Shown here one piece after another: positions 41,178 through 52,604 of a stretch of 64,000 bases of DNA. The notes beneath the pieces were generated by a model. That model ran no database searches. It was not told where the DNA came from and worked only from the letters and a program-made list of their open reading frames with translations. The DNA is from Stercorarius parasiticus (lineage: Eukaryota; Chordata; Aves; Charadriiformes; Stercorariidae). Both the position numbers and the translations under genes were made by a program. The DNA is taken from the NCBI GenBank assembly GCA_013396915.1, contig VWZL01001289.1, forward strand, positions 124,001 to 188,000, given 5' to 3'. Numbering within the stretch: the stretch's first letter is position 1; every line of letters begins with the position of its first letter.

Positions 41178-42649
41178 GAGGTGAATGTGTAAGTCAAACT
41201 GACCATAAAGTCCATCACCTTTATTCTTAAGAACTACCGCATCACCTTCTAAATGCCATTCTAAGCTATTAGCTGGAGCAAAAATATCATGAAAACAACC
41301 TACTCACAGAAAAATGTTGCAGAAGACATTGAAGTCAAATACCAAAAATCTTAGGAAACGCCAGAGATGGTTGTCTGTGAAACTAACTCACCTATCTTAC
41401 ATTGCTGTTACAATAAAAATCTCTGTATGAGTATGCAGTTTTCCTATAGAAATCCAGTTTCATTCACTGAATATAACGGAATAAACAACTATTTGAAATT
41501 TTGTCTTCACTACTCAGTATCTGATTCTATGTTTCATTTGCTATTTACTCTTCAAAACATGGTTCTGAAATAAAAATTATTGTTTGGTCATACACATGAC
41601 TCATCAAGGAAAGTAGCTTCCCAGTTGTCACACAGATCTTTGTAACTGGTACTGACATATAATTAATAGCAGTAGTAGACAACTTACTTCCTCGCAGATG
41701 CGCACAGACCAAGGCTGAGTGTGTGCTCGGGCAACTTCTTTAAAGTGATCAGTACAGATCAAGGAACTGGGTTCTGTTCCCAGCTGTAGAAAAGCATGTA
41801 CACATGTGCCTGCATACCTCAAGACAGATCCCTTTCTGTCCTAACTTCTTCCTGCAGTTCTGCACCTAAGAACTGTTACGCTGGGTGAGATTGAAATCAT
41901 AAATCCCATTTAGCCTGTTGTCCAAATCTGACTCTGGCATTCAGACACAAAGATCCTGTTCCCCTAATATAATCTACTGGCTTCTCAAGAACAGCAGTTT
42001 TGTAGATTTCCATTTCCCCACATGCTTTAGGTCCCATTCCATTTAGTATATTAGGCCATCATTATCAGCAATAAGACCCCTAAGAGCTTCAGGCTACAGT
42101 TTTCTAACATAGTATTTTCTTAAACCATACAAGTTTACATGAAGTGACTTCAAAAGCTCCCATGTAGCAAAGCATGTATCTCCAGAAGTTACGTATTTTC
42201 TGAATTGTATAGGTTACTGCAGTATCTAGGGAAATCAGGGAAAGAAAAATGTGTGAGGTCTTTTTTAGCCTGCAGCAAACAATGCCATACCTCAATGCCA
42301 CTTAATTTTTAGAGATTAGTGAACAAGTTTTTCCAAAACTGCCCATTCTCCTCACTCACAAAAAAAAAAAAAAGTTTGGATACACACTCATTACAGAACA
42401 CGTAAACCTGAATAGTTTTAAAACACTGCACAGCTATAATCAGTCAATATGAAATCTATAATGTATGTCAGAGCAGCCATAATGCACAAAATGAAAAATC
42501 TATCTACCCCAAAATCCTATTCCCAGCAAATGTCAAAAGTGCACGTACAGAGAAATGTTTAAATACAGTGTGAAATCTTTGCTTAATCTGAGTAATGTAT
42601 TAGAACGAGTTGCTGCTCCAAGTCTTCCAAAGCCAGATGCAGTTCCTGT

Positions 42650-43040
42650 GTTCCTCTAACAGATTGCTTTGCCAGTGTTGTCCAGTTTCTCCCTGAATCC
42701 ATGCAAAATTTTAGAATCCACAATGAATGGTGAGGCATTCATACTGTGAAAGGAAACACCTCCTTCTGTTTGTTTTGAACCTGCTAAGGCTCTTTATTCA
42801 GTCTCTAGCTGTACTGGAAGACCTAGTGAACAATCACTCTAGTCACCTTTGCATGCCAGTCATCACAGGTCTTTATCATAGCCCCTTCCCCTTATTTGAC
42901 ACTCTTTGCGATTGAAAAGCTAAAGCTTACTTAAAAATAATTTTTAAAAGAAAAATGCAAATTTTTCACCAGTCCCAGTGTCTCTCTGTGAACCTTTTCC
43001 AACTCTCTATTGCTTTTACTCCTTGCTCATTTCCTGTAAA
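42650..43040 (-). mobile_element. Ancient CR1/L3-like LINE fragment, antisense
   Basis: The plus strand carries ctgtttgttttgaacctgct, then gccagtcatcacaggtcttt followed by atcatagcccctt, and later ccttttccaactct. This series resembles the antisense 3' region of ancient amniote CR1/L3-like elements found also in turtles and crocodilians (recalled, not searched). It is strongly diverged and its borders are approximate. Confidence 0.55.
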
Positions 43041-44326
43041 TCTCAGAAATAATTTTTGAATGATCCTACCATAAGTCAATGTCACTCTCCCAGTCTACAA
43101 CATGTATCGATTTGTTTACCAGTGAAAACCAAAAGCGTCAAGGCATGCACATAAAGAGTTCTGTACTTTGCAAGTTGGAAAAAGAGGAGAGGAAAAAAAT
43201 TAGTGACAACTTTCTCAAATTAAACTATGGGAAAATTCAGGAATAGTACATGTAATTATCCAGGATGAAACCTGTCTTTCTGAGATGTGCTTTTAAGACT
43301 GCAGGTTCCCAGGTCTTTACTTTCACATCTCGGTGATATATGCCATCTTACCGTTCTCAGCAATAGTTTAAAAATAGCTCAGAAAAATAGTCATGTAACT
43401 GTATGCACGTAAAATGCATATGAAAAGAAAACGTACAAAAAAATTCAGAATTCAGTCCTGATACAAGGTGTCTAATTATCAACTTTCAACAGCATTCCTT
43501 ATATAATATGGTTAATAGCAGGCTATAAAACGTGGGCTGCCAGACCAAGAAACATGCCTAATTATTCTCATGTTCATAAGTTGCAATCTAGAAACAAAAA
43601 GAGATGTGCAGTCTTATTGAAAATAAAACAAATTACTGCATGAGAAGAATTTTCCTATAGACTAATGATTTTTATCCCTTAGCTAGATCTCAACCTTGAA
43701 ATAATAATCTCTGCTCCTCCTCCACAGACATTCCTCACACCTCTAGAGGGCAAAAGACAGTGGATGCTAAAATGGATTTATATGCCCGCTCACTGGCCAA
43801 CACGCTGCTACTGAGTATGATTTAGCATTGGTACATTTTGTCTGCTTCACCCTTTCCAGAGGTCCTAACCAGGCTTCCATGTTCTACCCACCCACTTTCA
43901 TGAAACTTCTGGAGTCTCAGCTGTCTTCAATATTTGTATCTTTGTATCAAATTTGGCTAAGAAGTTAAAATTTAAAAGTTACTGATGAAAGAAAAAGCAA
44001 CAGCACAGACAACACGAGATACCAGCAACGAAAATCTAACAAACAAAACCAACAAAATATTAAGCCTCATTTTCATAAGCTTCACCAAGCTAAAAATGCC
44101 AGTACCAAATAAAGTTCTAAGAGAAAAAAAAAATATACTATTTTGTTTCTTAAGAATTCCTCAGAGTACTAGAAAGCATTCCTTGTTTGCAATCACACCA
44201 CAGACAGATAAAAGTCACACAACATTAAGTAATAAAACACAGCAGGTAAGTCAAGGACAATGTTTTTCACTTTGCTGGAGGTTTGTCCTTCAAACATCTT
44301 ACATATGGAAATATTGAAAATATTAC

Positions 44327-44376
44327 CTTGAGCTAGTCTTTCAAGCCGTTTCCCATGCTCTGGAGGAATAGCATAC
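44327..44376 (-). CDS. KDM4C: KDM4C internal exon C (50-nt exon)
   Basis: This short exon begins with the G that completes the split Trp codon, then encodes YAIPPEHGKRLERLAQ and ends with the first G of a Gly codon. It corresponds to human KDM4C 211-226; KDM4A has YSVPPEHG and LAKG instead. The acceptor is aattttag and the donor is gtaata. At 50 nt it is not a multiple of three, so skipping it would join exon B to exon D out of frame. It is flanked by introns of about 8.0 kb (upstream in the gene) and 11.3 kb (downstream). Its small size makes it easy for gene finders to miss, but the residue match and both splice phases support it. Confidence 0.95.
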
Positions 44377-44650
44377 CTAAAATTCACATAAAGAAAAGGA
44401 TGAAATGCTTAAAGACATAATTACTACACAAGCCACGATTCACTTATGGTAAATATCTAAAAATACATAAGCCAAAAAGATTAAAGACTGAAAAATTATG
44501 CAGGAAAAATATATCAATCACTGAGGAAAAAATACAGAAAGGTTTTTTGGAGAAAACATTTTAGCTTATTTCTAGCTTAAACATTATAACATGTGGTTCA
44601 AGAATGTAACATTCACTATTTAAAATCATGCATATTGACAATATTTGATT

Positions 44651-44688
44651 ATGATCACATATAGACACATGATCACAAAAAGACACAT
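44651..44688. repeat. 18-bp tandem duplication
   Basis: The unit atgatcacatatagacac recurs directly as atgatcacaaaaagacac. Confidence 0.7.
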
Positions 44689-47187
44689 ACACTTTCATTT
44701 CCCAAATGAAACAAAACCACATAAAATAAGTTTAATTTATACAGGTTTAGTTTCTTTGAATTATACTGTGCTTCACGAGACACAAGAGTTCAACAGAAAA
44801 ACAGGAGTACTAAACATCGTTATTTTTTCCTATAGCCAATGCTGTGGAATAAGAAGTTACTTGTCTCTGTAAAACCATTACAATTAGAGTTAAAAAATTA
44901 CTTACAAAATAGACTTTCTTTAAATTAAAGAATTGTACATAATTTGGAATCACTCTTTTCTTACGATAAATTATTTTTTAAAGATTCCATATGCTATCTG
45001 CAACAATTCAGTAACATCATAAAAGAACTGGAATTAACCTGATATTATTTTTAATATTTATTACAGCTAAAAATTGAAGATTACTGAAAAGCTGTAATTT
45101 CATTCTGCTTTACTGAACACTTTTTTATTCACATATTTACTGCACTTTATAGATATACTGTATATATTAATTAGGCTTTATTATTTACTTTAACTGCTTC
45201 AATATGTGATATAATAGGCTTTTGTTTCAGTTAAATGTTGCAACAGTATTGGATTGATTCTTCTCTATAAAAAATATGGTTCAGAAAAGGAGAAAATGCA
45301 TATTCAGCTGTACAATAAAGTCCAAATCCACATTTTCAAACTAAGTCAACACACAGCTTCTTTTTTTTTTTTTTTTCTACACTGAACACAGATCTCATTC
45401 ACCTCCGCTGACAACTTACTCAGAAAAAAACAAGTGAAGGACCCTAGGCTCCTCATTTTGCACAAGAAATAAACATCCCCCTACCTCAAGCTCTCATTTG
45501 CACACAGACAATTTTACTGTATTACAACTGAAACTGCTGCATAGAAGCAAGAAGACCCTTCCATCACAGAAGTCAGTGCTCTCAGTTGAACTCCAGCAGA
45601 ACCCATGCCTACTGACAACTCACTCCAAATGATATTAAACAAAATGAGACCTTCAGCTTGACTCTGCTCAGTGTTTCCAGTTTTAATCAGAATTTCACTT
45701 AGAAAAATGGATTTTGTTTCTCTCCATTTGTACTTCAAAAGTGTTTGTGCCTGTTCTCCACTCTGTATTACACATGCATCAGCACATACACAGTAATCTA
45801 AACTATATGCTTTCAGACACAGTGGAGACAAATGCTATGTATAGCATTATATACTGTACAGTATGTCATTAAATACACAACTCCACAAAGGAAAACATGA
45901 ACAGTGTTTATGTCAAACAAAAACCTCAAACTGGAGACACTTTGCTTTACCTGCCTCTAATTGGACTGGTATTCTTCCAAAAGTACATGTTACTATATTT
46001 TTGTGATAATATGCAGCCAGATGCTTCTGTCTGTACATGTAAACATGTAAGTACATATCAATATTACAAAAATGCAAGACTGGACAACTGAGCTCTCAAT
46101 ATTTCTCTCAGAAAGATAAAACTGGACACAATTTAATTGGGTGACAGCTATTTATCCAGCTAATCTAAAATTACCAAGAAATAATTCATTAAATGCAAGT
46201 TAGTGCTTTTCATCATTGTCTTCATTTGGGGTCTGTGATAAGATCTACTCTTCAATCCTTTACTTCTTTCCACTGTTGCCATTGCTCTTTTCTCACAGCT
46301 AAGAACAGGACTCGAGGAAAGGAGACCACTGTAATGGACTAGTACAACAACTGCTAATCCATTACAGTAACATACAAGTTTTACTTCGCATGGCAAAGAA
46401 AGAGAATCCAGTACAGGAAAAAAAAAAATAGGGATTTTACTCAAGTTCAGTTATAATAGGAATGTTTGGATGTTGCACAGAGATGCACCCATATACCAAC
46501 ACGCCTAAAAAAATTGCTTATTCTCCTTTAATTTTCCTGTAAGCTGAAAATGAAATCTTCAGTAAAACCCACTTGAAGATATTAACAAAAAGCATGTGGA
46601 CTACAGATGAAACTGCTTCATTCAAAAAAAAAAAAAAAAAACACAAACAGAATAAAATATAGACTTCAGACGGAGAAATAACAGACATTTCAGAAGACAC
46701 AAAGGAAACTAATATTGTATCTTCACAGCAATATATCGTTTTTCAGATTTCCCTTTGAGGGACTGTTGCAGAAACGTTAGACAACATAAAATAATTCTAC
46801 TACATAAAATATGCTTATAGAAAATTGGACTAAAAACACTTACATGAACTCAAACAAATATTTTGAAACAATTCTGCTGTTGCTTCTTTTTTGCTGCACC
46901 AGTTTTGTGAATGGGGGGAGGGAGGGCCCTCTTTTTCTCTAATCCTGTATTTCCAAGGGCATTTATTTCTCAGAATGCAGATGAAGAAAAACATTGGCTA
47001 AAAACATATAAGTAGGTAGAAACTAGAAAGAACTAGCAGCAACAAATAGTTGCACATGAATTGCAAGCATCTTTATCCACGGGTTTAGTATTCTCCAATA
47101 AAGTAAAGACTTTATTCAGAATTTGTTTTCAAGTCATCCCATACATTAGCAAAGTAACTGTGAGCACCATCTTCTTTAAAATTCAAG

Positions 47188-47520
47188 ATCACAGAATGAC
47201 AGAAAAATTTAGTCTGGAAGGGACCTGAATGTCATTTAGTCCAACCTCCTGAGCAACATACACCTAACTTATCAGTTAGGTAACTAACAGATCAGTTTGC
47301 ACAGGGTTAGCATATAGTCAAGCTTTGAAAAGTTCCAAAGATGAAGACTCAGCAGCCTCCCTAAGCAACCTGTTAAAATGTCATTGTGAATTGTTTTTTC
47401 CTTCTATCAAACTGAAATGCCCTTGTTGCAAGCTGTGATTATTGCTACCTTTCCTTTGTTATGTCAGTGCATCACTGAGAAGAGTTTGGCCCTGTTTTCT
47501 CTATAATCTCCCTACACAAC
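47188..47520 (-). mobile_element. Old CR1 LINE 3' fragment, antisense
   Basis: The plus strand starts with a diverged tail (gatcacagaatgacag) followed by ggaagggacctgaatgtcat and agtccaacctcctgagcaac, the reverse complement of the CR1 3' region. It continues with a cctaagcaacctgttaaaatg block and a conserved stretch near 47.4 kb. Divergence is high, so it is an old insertion. Confidence 0.78.
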
Positions 47521-49352
47521 AGACTACAACCCCAGACCACATATCAGAACATATAATTTTTACAGAAAAATGAGTAAGTCAACAACTGTGTACAAGCAAC
47601 AATCAGCTCATGTTTGCTTGCTCAAATAATCAATGAGTTGCCCTGCAAAAAACCTCTCCCCTTAATTTATCTGTAGACTTCTTATATTTTGCATAAGAAC
47701 CCTCTTACCCTAATCCAAACCGTTACTTTTCCTAAGAATAGAAAAGTGAAGTTCAACATTAAAAATAAAGAGTACTGACAATCCAGAAAAGTTTAGCAGT
47801 TCTCAGGAAAGTATTCCATATGGTTGGAAAAATGCCACAGGTAACATTTTCAGAGATACTAGATGCATTTGGGCTTTAAAGAAAAAGATTTAAATAAGCA
47901 TGAAGTTTCTTCAAAGGAAGACCTCCACAGATACTTTGCCACCCAGTGCCATTATGGGCATCAATGCAGGGAAAATAAAATCTGTAGAGAAATAAATCAG
48001 AAGCACTGAAATATGCAATATTGTTAAAATACATGCATTCACATTATCCGCAGTTTGTAATGAGTGAGGCAAAATAAAACAATTTGAGTCCTGACATCTA
48101 TCCATATTCTAAACAAAGAACATAAGTATATGGTTTTGGTTTCTTGGGGACTTTTTTTGAGAATATCAAAAATTAAATTAGTTCTCTCTCATAGCCAAAG
48201 ATCTTGCAGAATAGAAGTCCGTCTTCTATTCGCTGACAGTTAATATCATCAATAAAACAAATGTAAATACTAACACAGGAAGTTCCATGTATTAAAACAC
48301 ATTAAAGTAGTCAAAATTTTCTTTCCTGCCTTTCTGGTAACTTCACAGACCCTACTCTGCCATGCTGCATTTTACAAATTGCACCTTCCAAATAAAGGAA
48401 GCGGGCTGGAATGTTGTGTCACTTGTATTGCTTTTTGTGCAACAGGGTAATTGGTTATGCAGTCGAATTTCTTAAGTGTAGGCAATAGATAAATTTGAAA
48501 CTGAATTTGAATCCACTTAATTTTAACACATTAACACAGTATCATGATGACTATAGATGGAAGGAAAACTGGTGATCCTTGTCAGGTGCTCAGTTAAGTG
48601 GTATGTTTCACAAGTGGGGTAACTTTTACAACAGTGCTATTTGAAGTATGAACATAAATACACATGAAAATCAGAGACTCATTGCTTTACTGTGCCCAGC
48701 CAAGCAAGATGGTCATCAGACAAGCAGCCTTTCGCATTCACCCAATTATTCTCATCTCAGTGACAAGAAACAGAATGTGAAACATTGAGTTCCATTCTTC
48801 CTAAGCCAGGTACACACATAGATAATGGATAACACCATCTGCTGCAAGCTAATTCAGTGTAATGCTAAATATTTAAACAAACTACTTCTCTGAAGCCCAT
48901 GTTATATATTGACAGGGGAACAATAGCTGATGATTTTTCCTGCTAATTAGTATTTTTCACTATATACCCATAAAATGTTGATACAACTAAACTTACAACA
49001 GTAATTTTTTCACAATGAACCTAATTCATTGATTTCACAGTTGATGACAGGCAATTTGCAACCTCTGCATTGTATCAAAATAATGCTGTTTATCTAATTC
49101 CAGACATTGGGCCCAGAATCCCATACCACTTTCTACAAGCAACACTAATTTGCTCTACTATCTATTTAGGTGGTTAGTATTTGTTATACAAACAGGTCAA
49201 ATGTTACAAATATAAAAAAACTGAAATCTCATAAACTTAATTTAGGAAGCCAACACATTTGCCATTTTGAGATGGGAAATTTCACGGTCCGTTACCATCT
49301 ATAAAGTTTCCCTACTTAACCTACATATTTCAAGAAACAAAATCCTATTCGG

Positions 49353-49355
49353 NNN
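49353..49355. other. Three-base N run beside a G tract
   Basis: NNN is followed by a run of about nine G, so the true length of the G tract is unresolved. Confidence 0.95.
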
Positions 49356-52300
49356 GGGGGGGGAACCCACACCTCCCCTGTTCTTCTAATTCCCGTGTCT
49401 TGCTCAGCAAAGTTCTCTAACTTTATGGAGAACGTTCTAACTACCAAATAATTTCTCAGTTTCAAGCACAACAATAACCCTTTCAGATTGCTGACAAACC
49501 ACTATACTGTGTGATTATGACAGAATCCCTAGTCTGATTGTAGTAATCTCTGTGACTACTAATATTCTTATTTCTAACCTCTCTGATAATTTTCAGCAAG
49601 AAGTGTGGCTAATCCTCTCTTTTCTAATTTGAGTATAACTGTCTCCCCACCTCTCATGGAAGTTTTACACATTACTCCCACTTTTCACACCAAAAGTTTG
49701 CACTTCACCGTAACTTTCTAAATCTGTTGTTTTTTCCTAGACATAGAACACAACCAGGAAACATGTCAGTTCTGTCAATGGTACACCTAACTTGTGCAAA
49801 GGTAGCGAGAATCTTCCACTCATGCCAAACCCTGCATCACCTGGCCAGATTTTCACCAGCCTTTGTCAGCTGCTGATCACACTGTCAAGACCTAGCTGAG
49901 TCTCTTTTAACCTGTTTACTTCATTACCATGCATGTTCTTAAATAGTACAATGTTAGTGTAAGTCTGAGTATGCTTTCCCTCCTTCACCTTTCCTATCTG
50001 TAATTTTGTCTAATACTAATATCAGAACACCCATTTTTATCCCACCATACTCATAACCCCATTACTATTTCCTCAGCTACTGGGATTCCAAATCTAAAAA
50101 CCTTCACATGAAATCTTGTTTTAAAGATTTCCACAACCGCCACTGTTTAACAATCTATCCTCATTTTTCCACTTCAAAAAGGAAGGTGAGCAGGTATTGG
50201 TACATATTCTACATTGGTAAATCCATAAAAACAAGTTCTAGCCATGGCAATCAAGAGGTGAAGTTGCCCATGGCAAAAATTTTAGGCAATCTGGATATCA
50301 GACTTCTCGCCATCCTGTATCCACTGAACTCCTGGAAAGAATTCCTGAACCTAAATCACCTGCCTTATTTTGAATTTCACCATAGATCCATTTCACCCTA
50401 GTCCTCTTACAACCTAAATAAACTGCCAGGTCCAGCCTCACCCTCCTACTCCACCTAATTTTAGTTTTCTAAGCATTCTCATGAATGAAATGAAAGTTAA
50501 TATATGCCTAAATACTGGAGAAAGGTTCAAATTCCATAAAGACTGATGCAGCAGTCACATTCAGCTGCTGCCTACAAGTTCTCATTGGGTGTCTCAGGTG
50601 GAAATGGTTGTATTCTCACAACTCATAGAAAACACACTGCCTATCATGCTTCTTCATAAAGTATTCTTCAGTTCTCCATTAAGACCAATATTGCTGTCTT
50701 GAAGAACTACACACGTACCCAGGAAAATTAAAAACATGTATTACTACTGTACATGCCAGAGTAGTTGGTTTCACTAAGGACGCACTCGTCAACTCAGTTT
50801 AAATTTTTTAAGAGCAGACAAGATCTTTACTATTGTGTATCCTAAGATTCAACTCATTCTCCACTTTTTTGAGGAAAGTATAATACTAATATCACATCGA
50901 CAGAAGATACATTTTACTGATATGGGAACAGCATCAGCATAAATTATTGCAGCATTCCTCCAGCAAAAGTGCATGCATCACAACAAATAAATCTTTAACT
51001 GCCTGTCTTTCAACTTTTTGTTAGTGCTGCATTTCTCAACAATATGGGCCAATGAGGTCCAGACAATGAAGCTATATCCACCACTATTTCTTCAAAAGAT
51101 TAAGAGGTCAGCATTTAATGATTTTGTTCATTCCAAAGTGTAAACAAGTATCTGTAAACTAGAAGAGCATTTATCATATTATCAACCCGTACCTTCTTCA
51201 AAATACTTAAAGAAAAAAAAGTTTTCTTAGCCTCTATCCATTGTGTTTAAGGACTTCAGGGTTTAAGTATATGTCTCTACTACTTGGAACTTTAAAATAC
51301 ACACTGAGGTTTTCTTTAAATAACACTTTCAAAATTCCTAAGAAGCTAAAATAATTTTTATGCAATCATTGTTTTAGTTAAACTTGTCATATCATCTTAC
51401 AGCATTTTGGAATTACCTATCTTTACACCCATTTACACCCACTAATCAATTCAAAACACAGACTTGCATTACTACAATAGGTGGTGGTCACCTTCTCTGT
51501 CTAAACGCAAGAGATCCGCTACAGAAGAAAAGCGGGTAAACATAAAGCAATGAGCTAAGAACCAGCAGCTGACAAATTTACCATCTTCTCAGTTTAAATA
51601 CATGCTGTTGCGTCAGTCTTTGTTTTTTGTATGGGTATAAAAATACCCAATAATGTTTCATGGAATTACCAGCTACAAAATTTTCAATCTAAGTTTGGAT
51701 AACTAGAAAACTGCCAGAACCGAACTAAGCATAATATATTTTTTATGTATCTTTCTAATGATTTTACGTTCTCTTCACAGGTATTTTGAAAAAAATAAGG
51801 CTTTATGATCAAAAGGAAAACATTTTTTTCATATACTTTAAGATACACATATACTACAGTCCGTATGTATAACATTAAACCTACTTGTCTCTCTCTTAAG
51901 GCTGTTCAATCAAAAATCTAAGATTATGGAGAAAGGACAGCAGAAGCTTCCTATTTAGGATTAACACTAAATCTTATCTCCTACTGGGCCTACTGAGTCA
52001 ACAGTAGAGAATATGACTGATTCAAAAAAGCAATTAAATACATGTTTAACACAAAACATGTTAGGCAGTCACAAAGGACAACTGAATCAAAGAAAATTAT
52101 TTCAAAGCGGTCTTACAGAAATTCCTTCAAATAGTCCTGGGGTTCTCAACTCATTAAACTTCTCATATGGAAACATCACAATCTTTTTCTGTTGAACTTG
52201 AATAAGCCTTACTACTCATTAGTCATTTCCTTTAAAATAAAAGAATGCAGTACTGCAATGTTATTTCCACCACATATCTCACATATTTCATATCATTCTC

Positions 52301-52408
52301 AGCTTAAAAAGCCCCCCCCAAAAAAAATACTATCTTAGCTTTTCAGTAAAGCTTATCACTGTGGTTTAGCCAGCTGAAACAAATAATCTTTCATGAAAAT
52401 TTAAACTT

Positions 52409-52410
52409 GC
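52409..52410 (-). other. KDM4C: Non-canonical GC splice donor of KDM4C exon B
   Basis: The gene-strand sequence at the exon B end is TCATG followed by gcaagt. A GC dinucleotide replaces the usual GT, and the other intron positions match the consensus, as is typical of GC-AG introns. The nearest GT, three bases further on, would add CAA and shift the downstream frame. The reading frame across exons B and C therefore demands the GC site. Confidence 0.88.
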
Positions 52411-52604
52411 CATGACTTTGGCTCCCCAAAATGAAGATAATTAATACTGTAGAGATCCATGTCTTCAGTGTGCCACGCAAATGTTGTTTTCCACATGCCA
52501 AAATACAGATATGGTGTATTTACACCCTCAATAGAAATTCCACAGTCTTCTCCTACAACATCCAATATCGTATTAAGATGGGCAATATTCCATTCCTCAA
52601 TACC
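52411..52604 (-). CDS. KDM4C: KDM4C internal exon B (JmjC, iron ligands His190 and Glu192)
   Basis: This 194-nt exon encodes 64 residues plus two bases of a Trp codon. It runs from [12 protein letters not shown] through [19 protein letters not shown] to [11 protein letters not shown] and [13 protein letters not shown] supplies the iron ligands His190 and Glu192; Asn200 (SIN) and Lys208 (PKS) are the 2-oxoglutarate contacts, so the active-site residues are intact. CGISIEGV identifies KDM4C rather than KDM4A, which has SGITIEGV. The acceptor is ctttttcag before GGT. The exon ends TCATG before gcaagt, a GC donor: only this cut restores Trp210 with the G that opens exon C. Reading on into the intron gives Gln-Val-stop. 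Against my memory of the human protein there are about six substitutions, all between residues 147 and 165, while the rest is unchanged. Confidence 0.97.

Larger units (their letters stand above)
33076..44326 (-). other. KDM4C: KDM4C intron between exons C and D
   Basis: This 11.3-kb intron has donor gtaata and acceptor tactag. It carries the 85-bp tandem duplication at 33.6 kb, a sense-oriented CR1 at 35.2-36.2 kb, an (AAAAC) microsatellite and an ancient CR1/L3-like fragment near 42.7 kb. The stretches at 36.4-42.6 kb and 43.1-44.3 kb show only AT-rich unique sequence and poly-A runs. Confidence 0.9.
44377..52410 (-). other. KDM4C: KDM4C GC-AG intron between exons B and C
   Basis: This 8.0-kb intron has donor gcaagt and acceptor ttttag. 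It holds an old CR1 fragment near 47.3 kb and an NNN run at 49353-49355 beside a G tract. Nothing else I can support. Confidence 0.88.
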
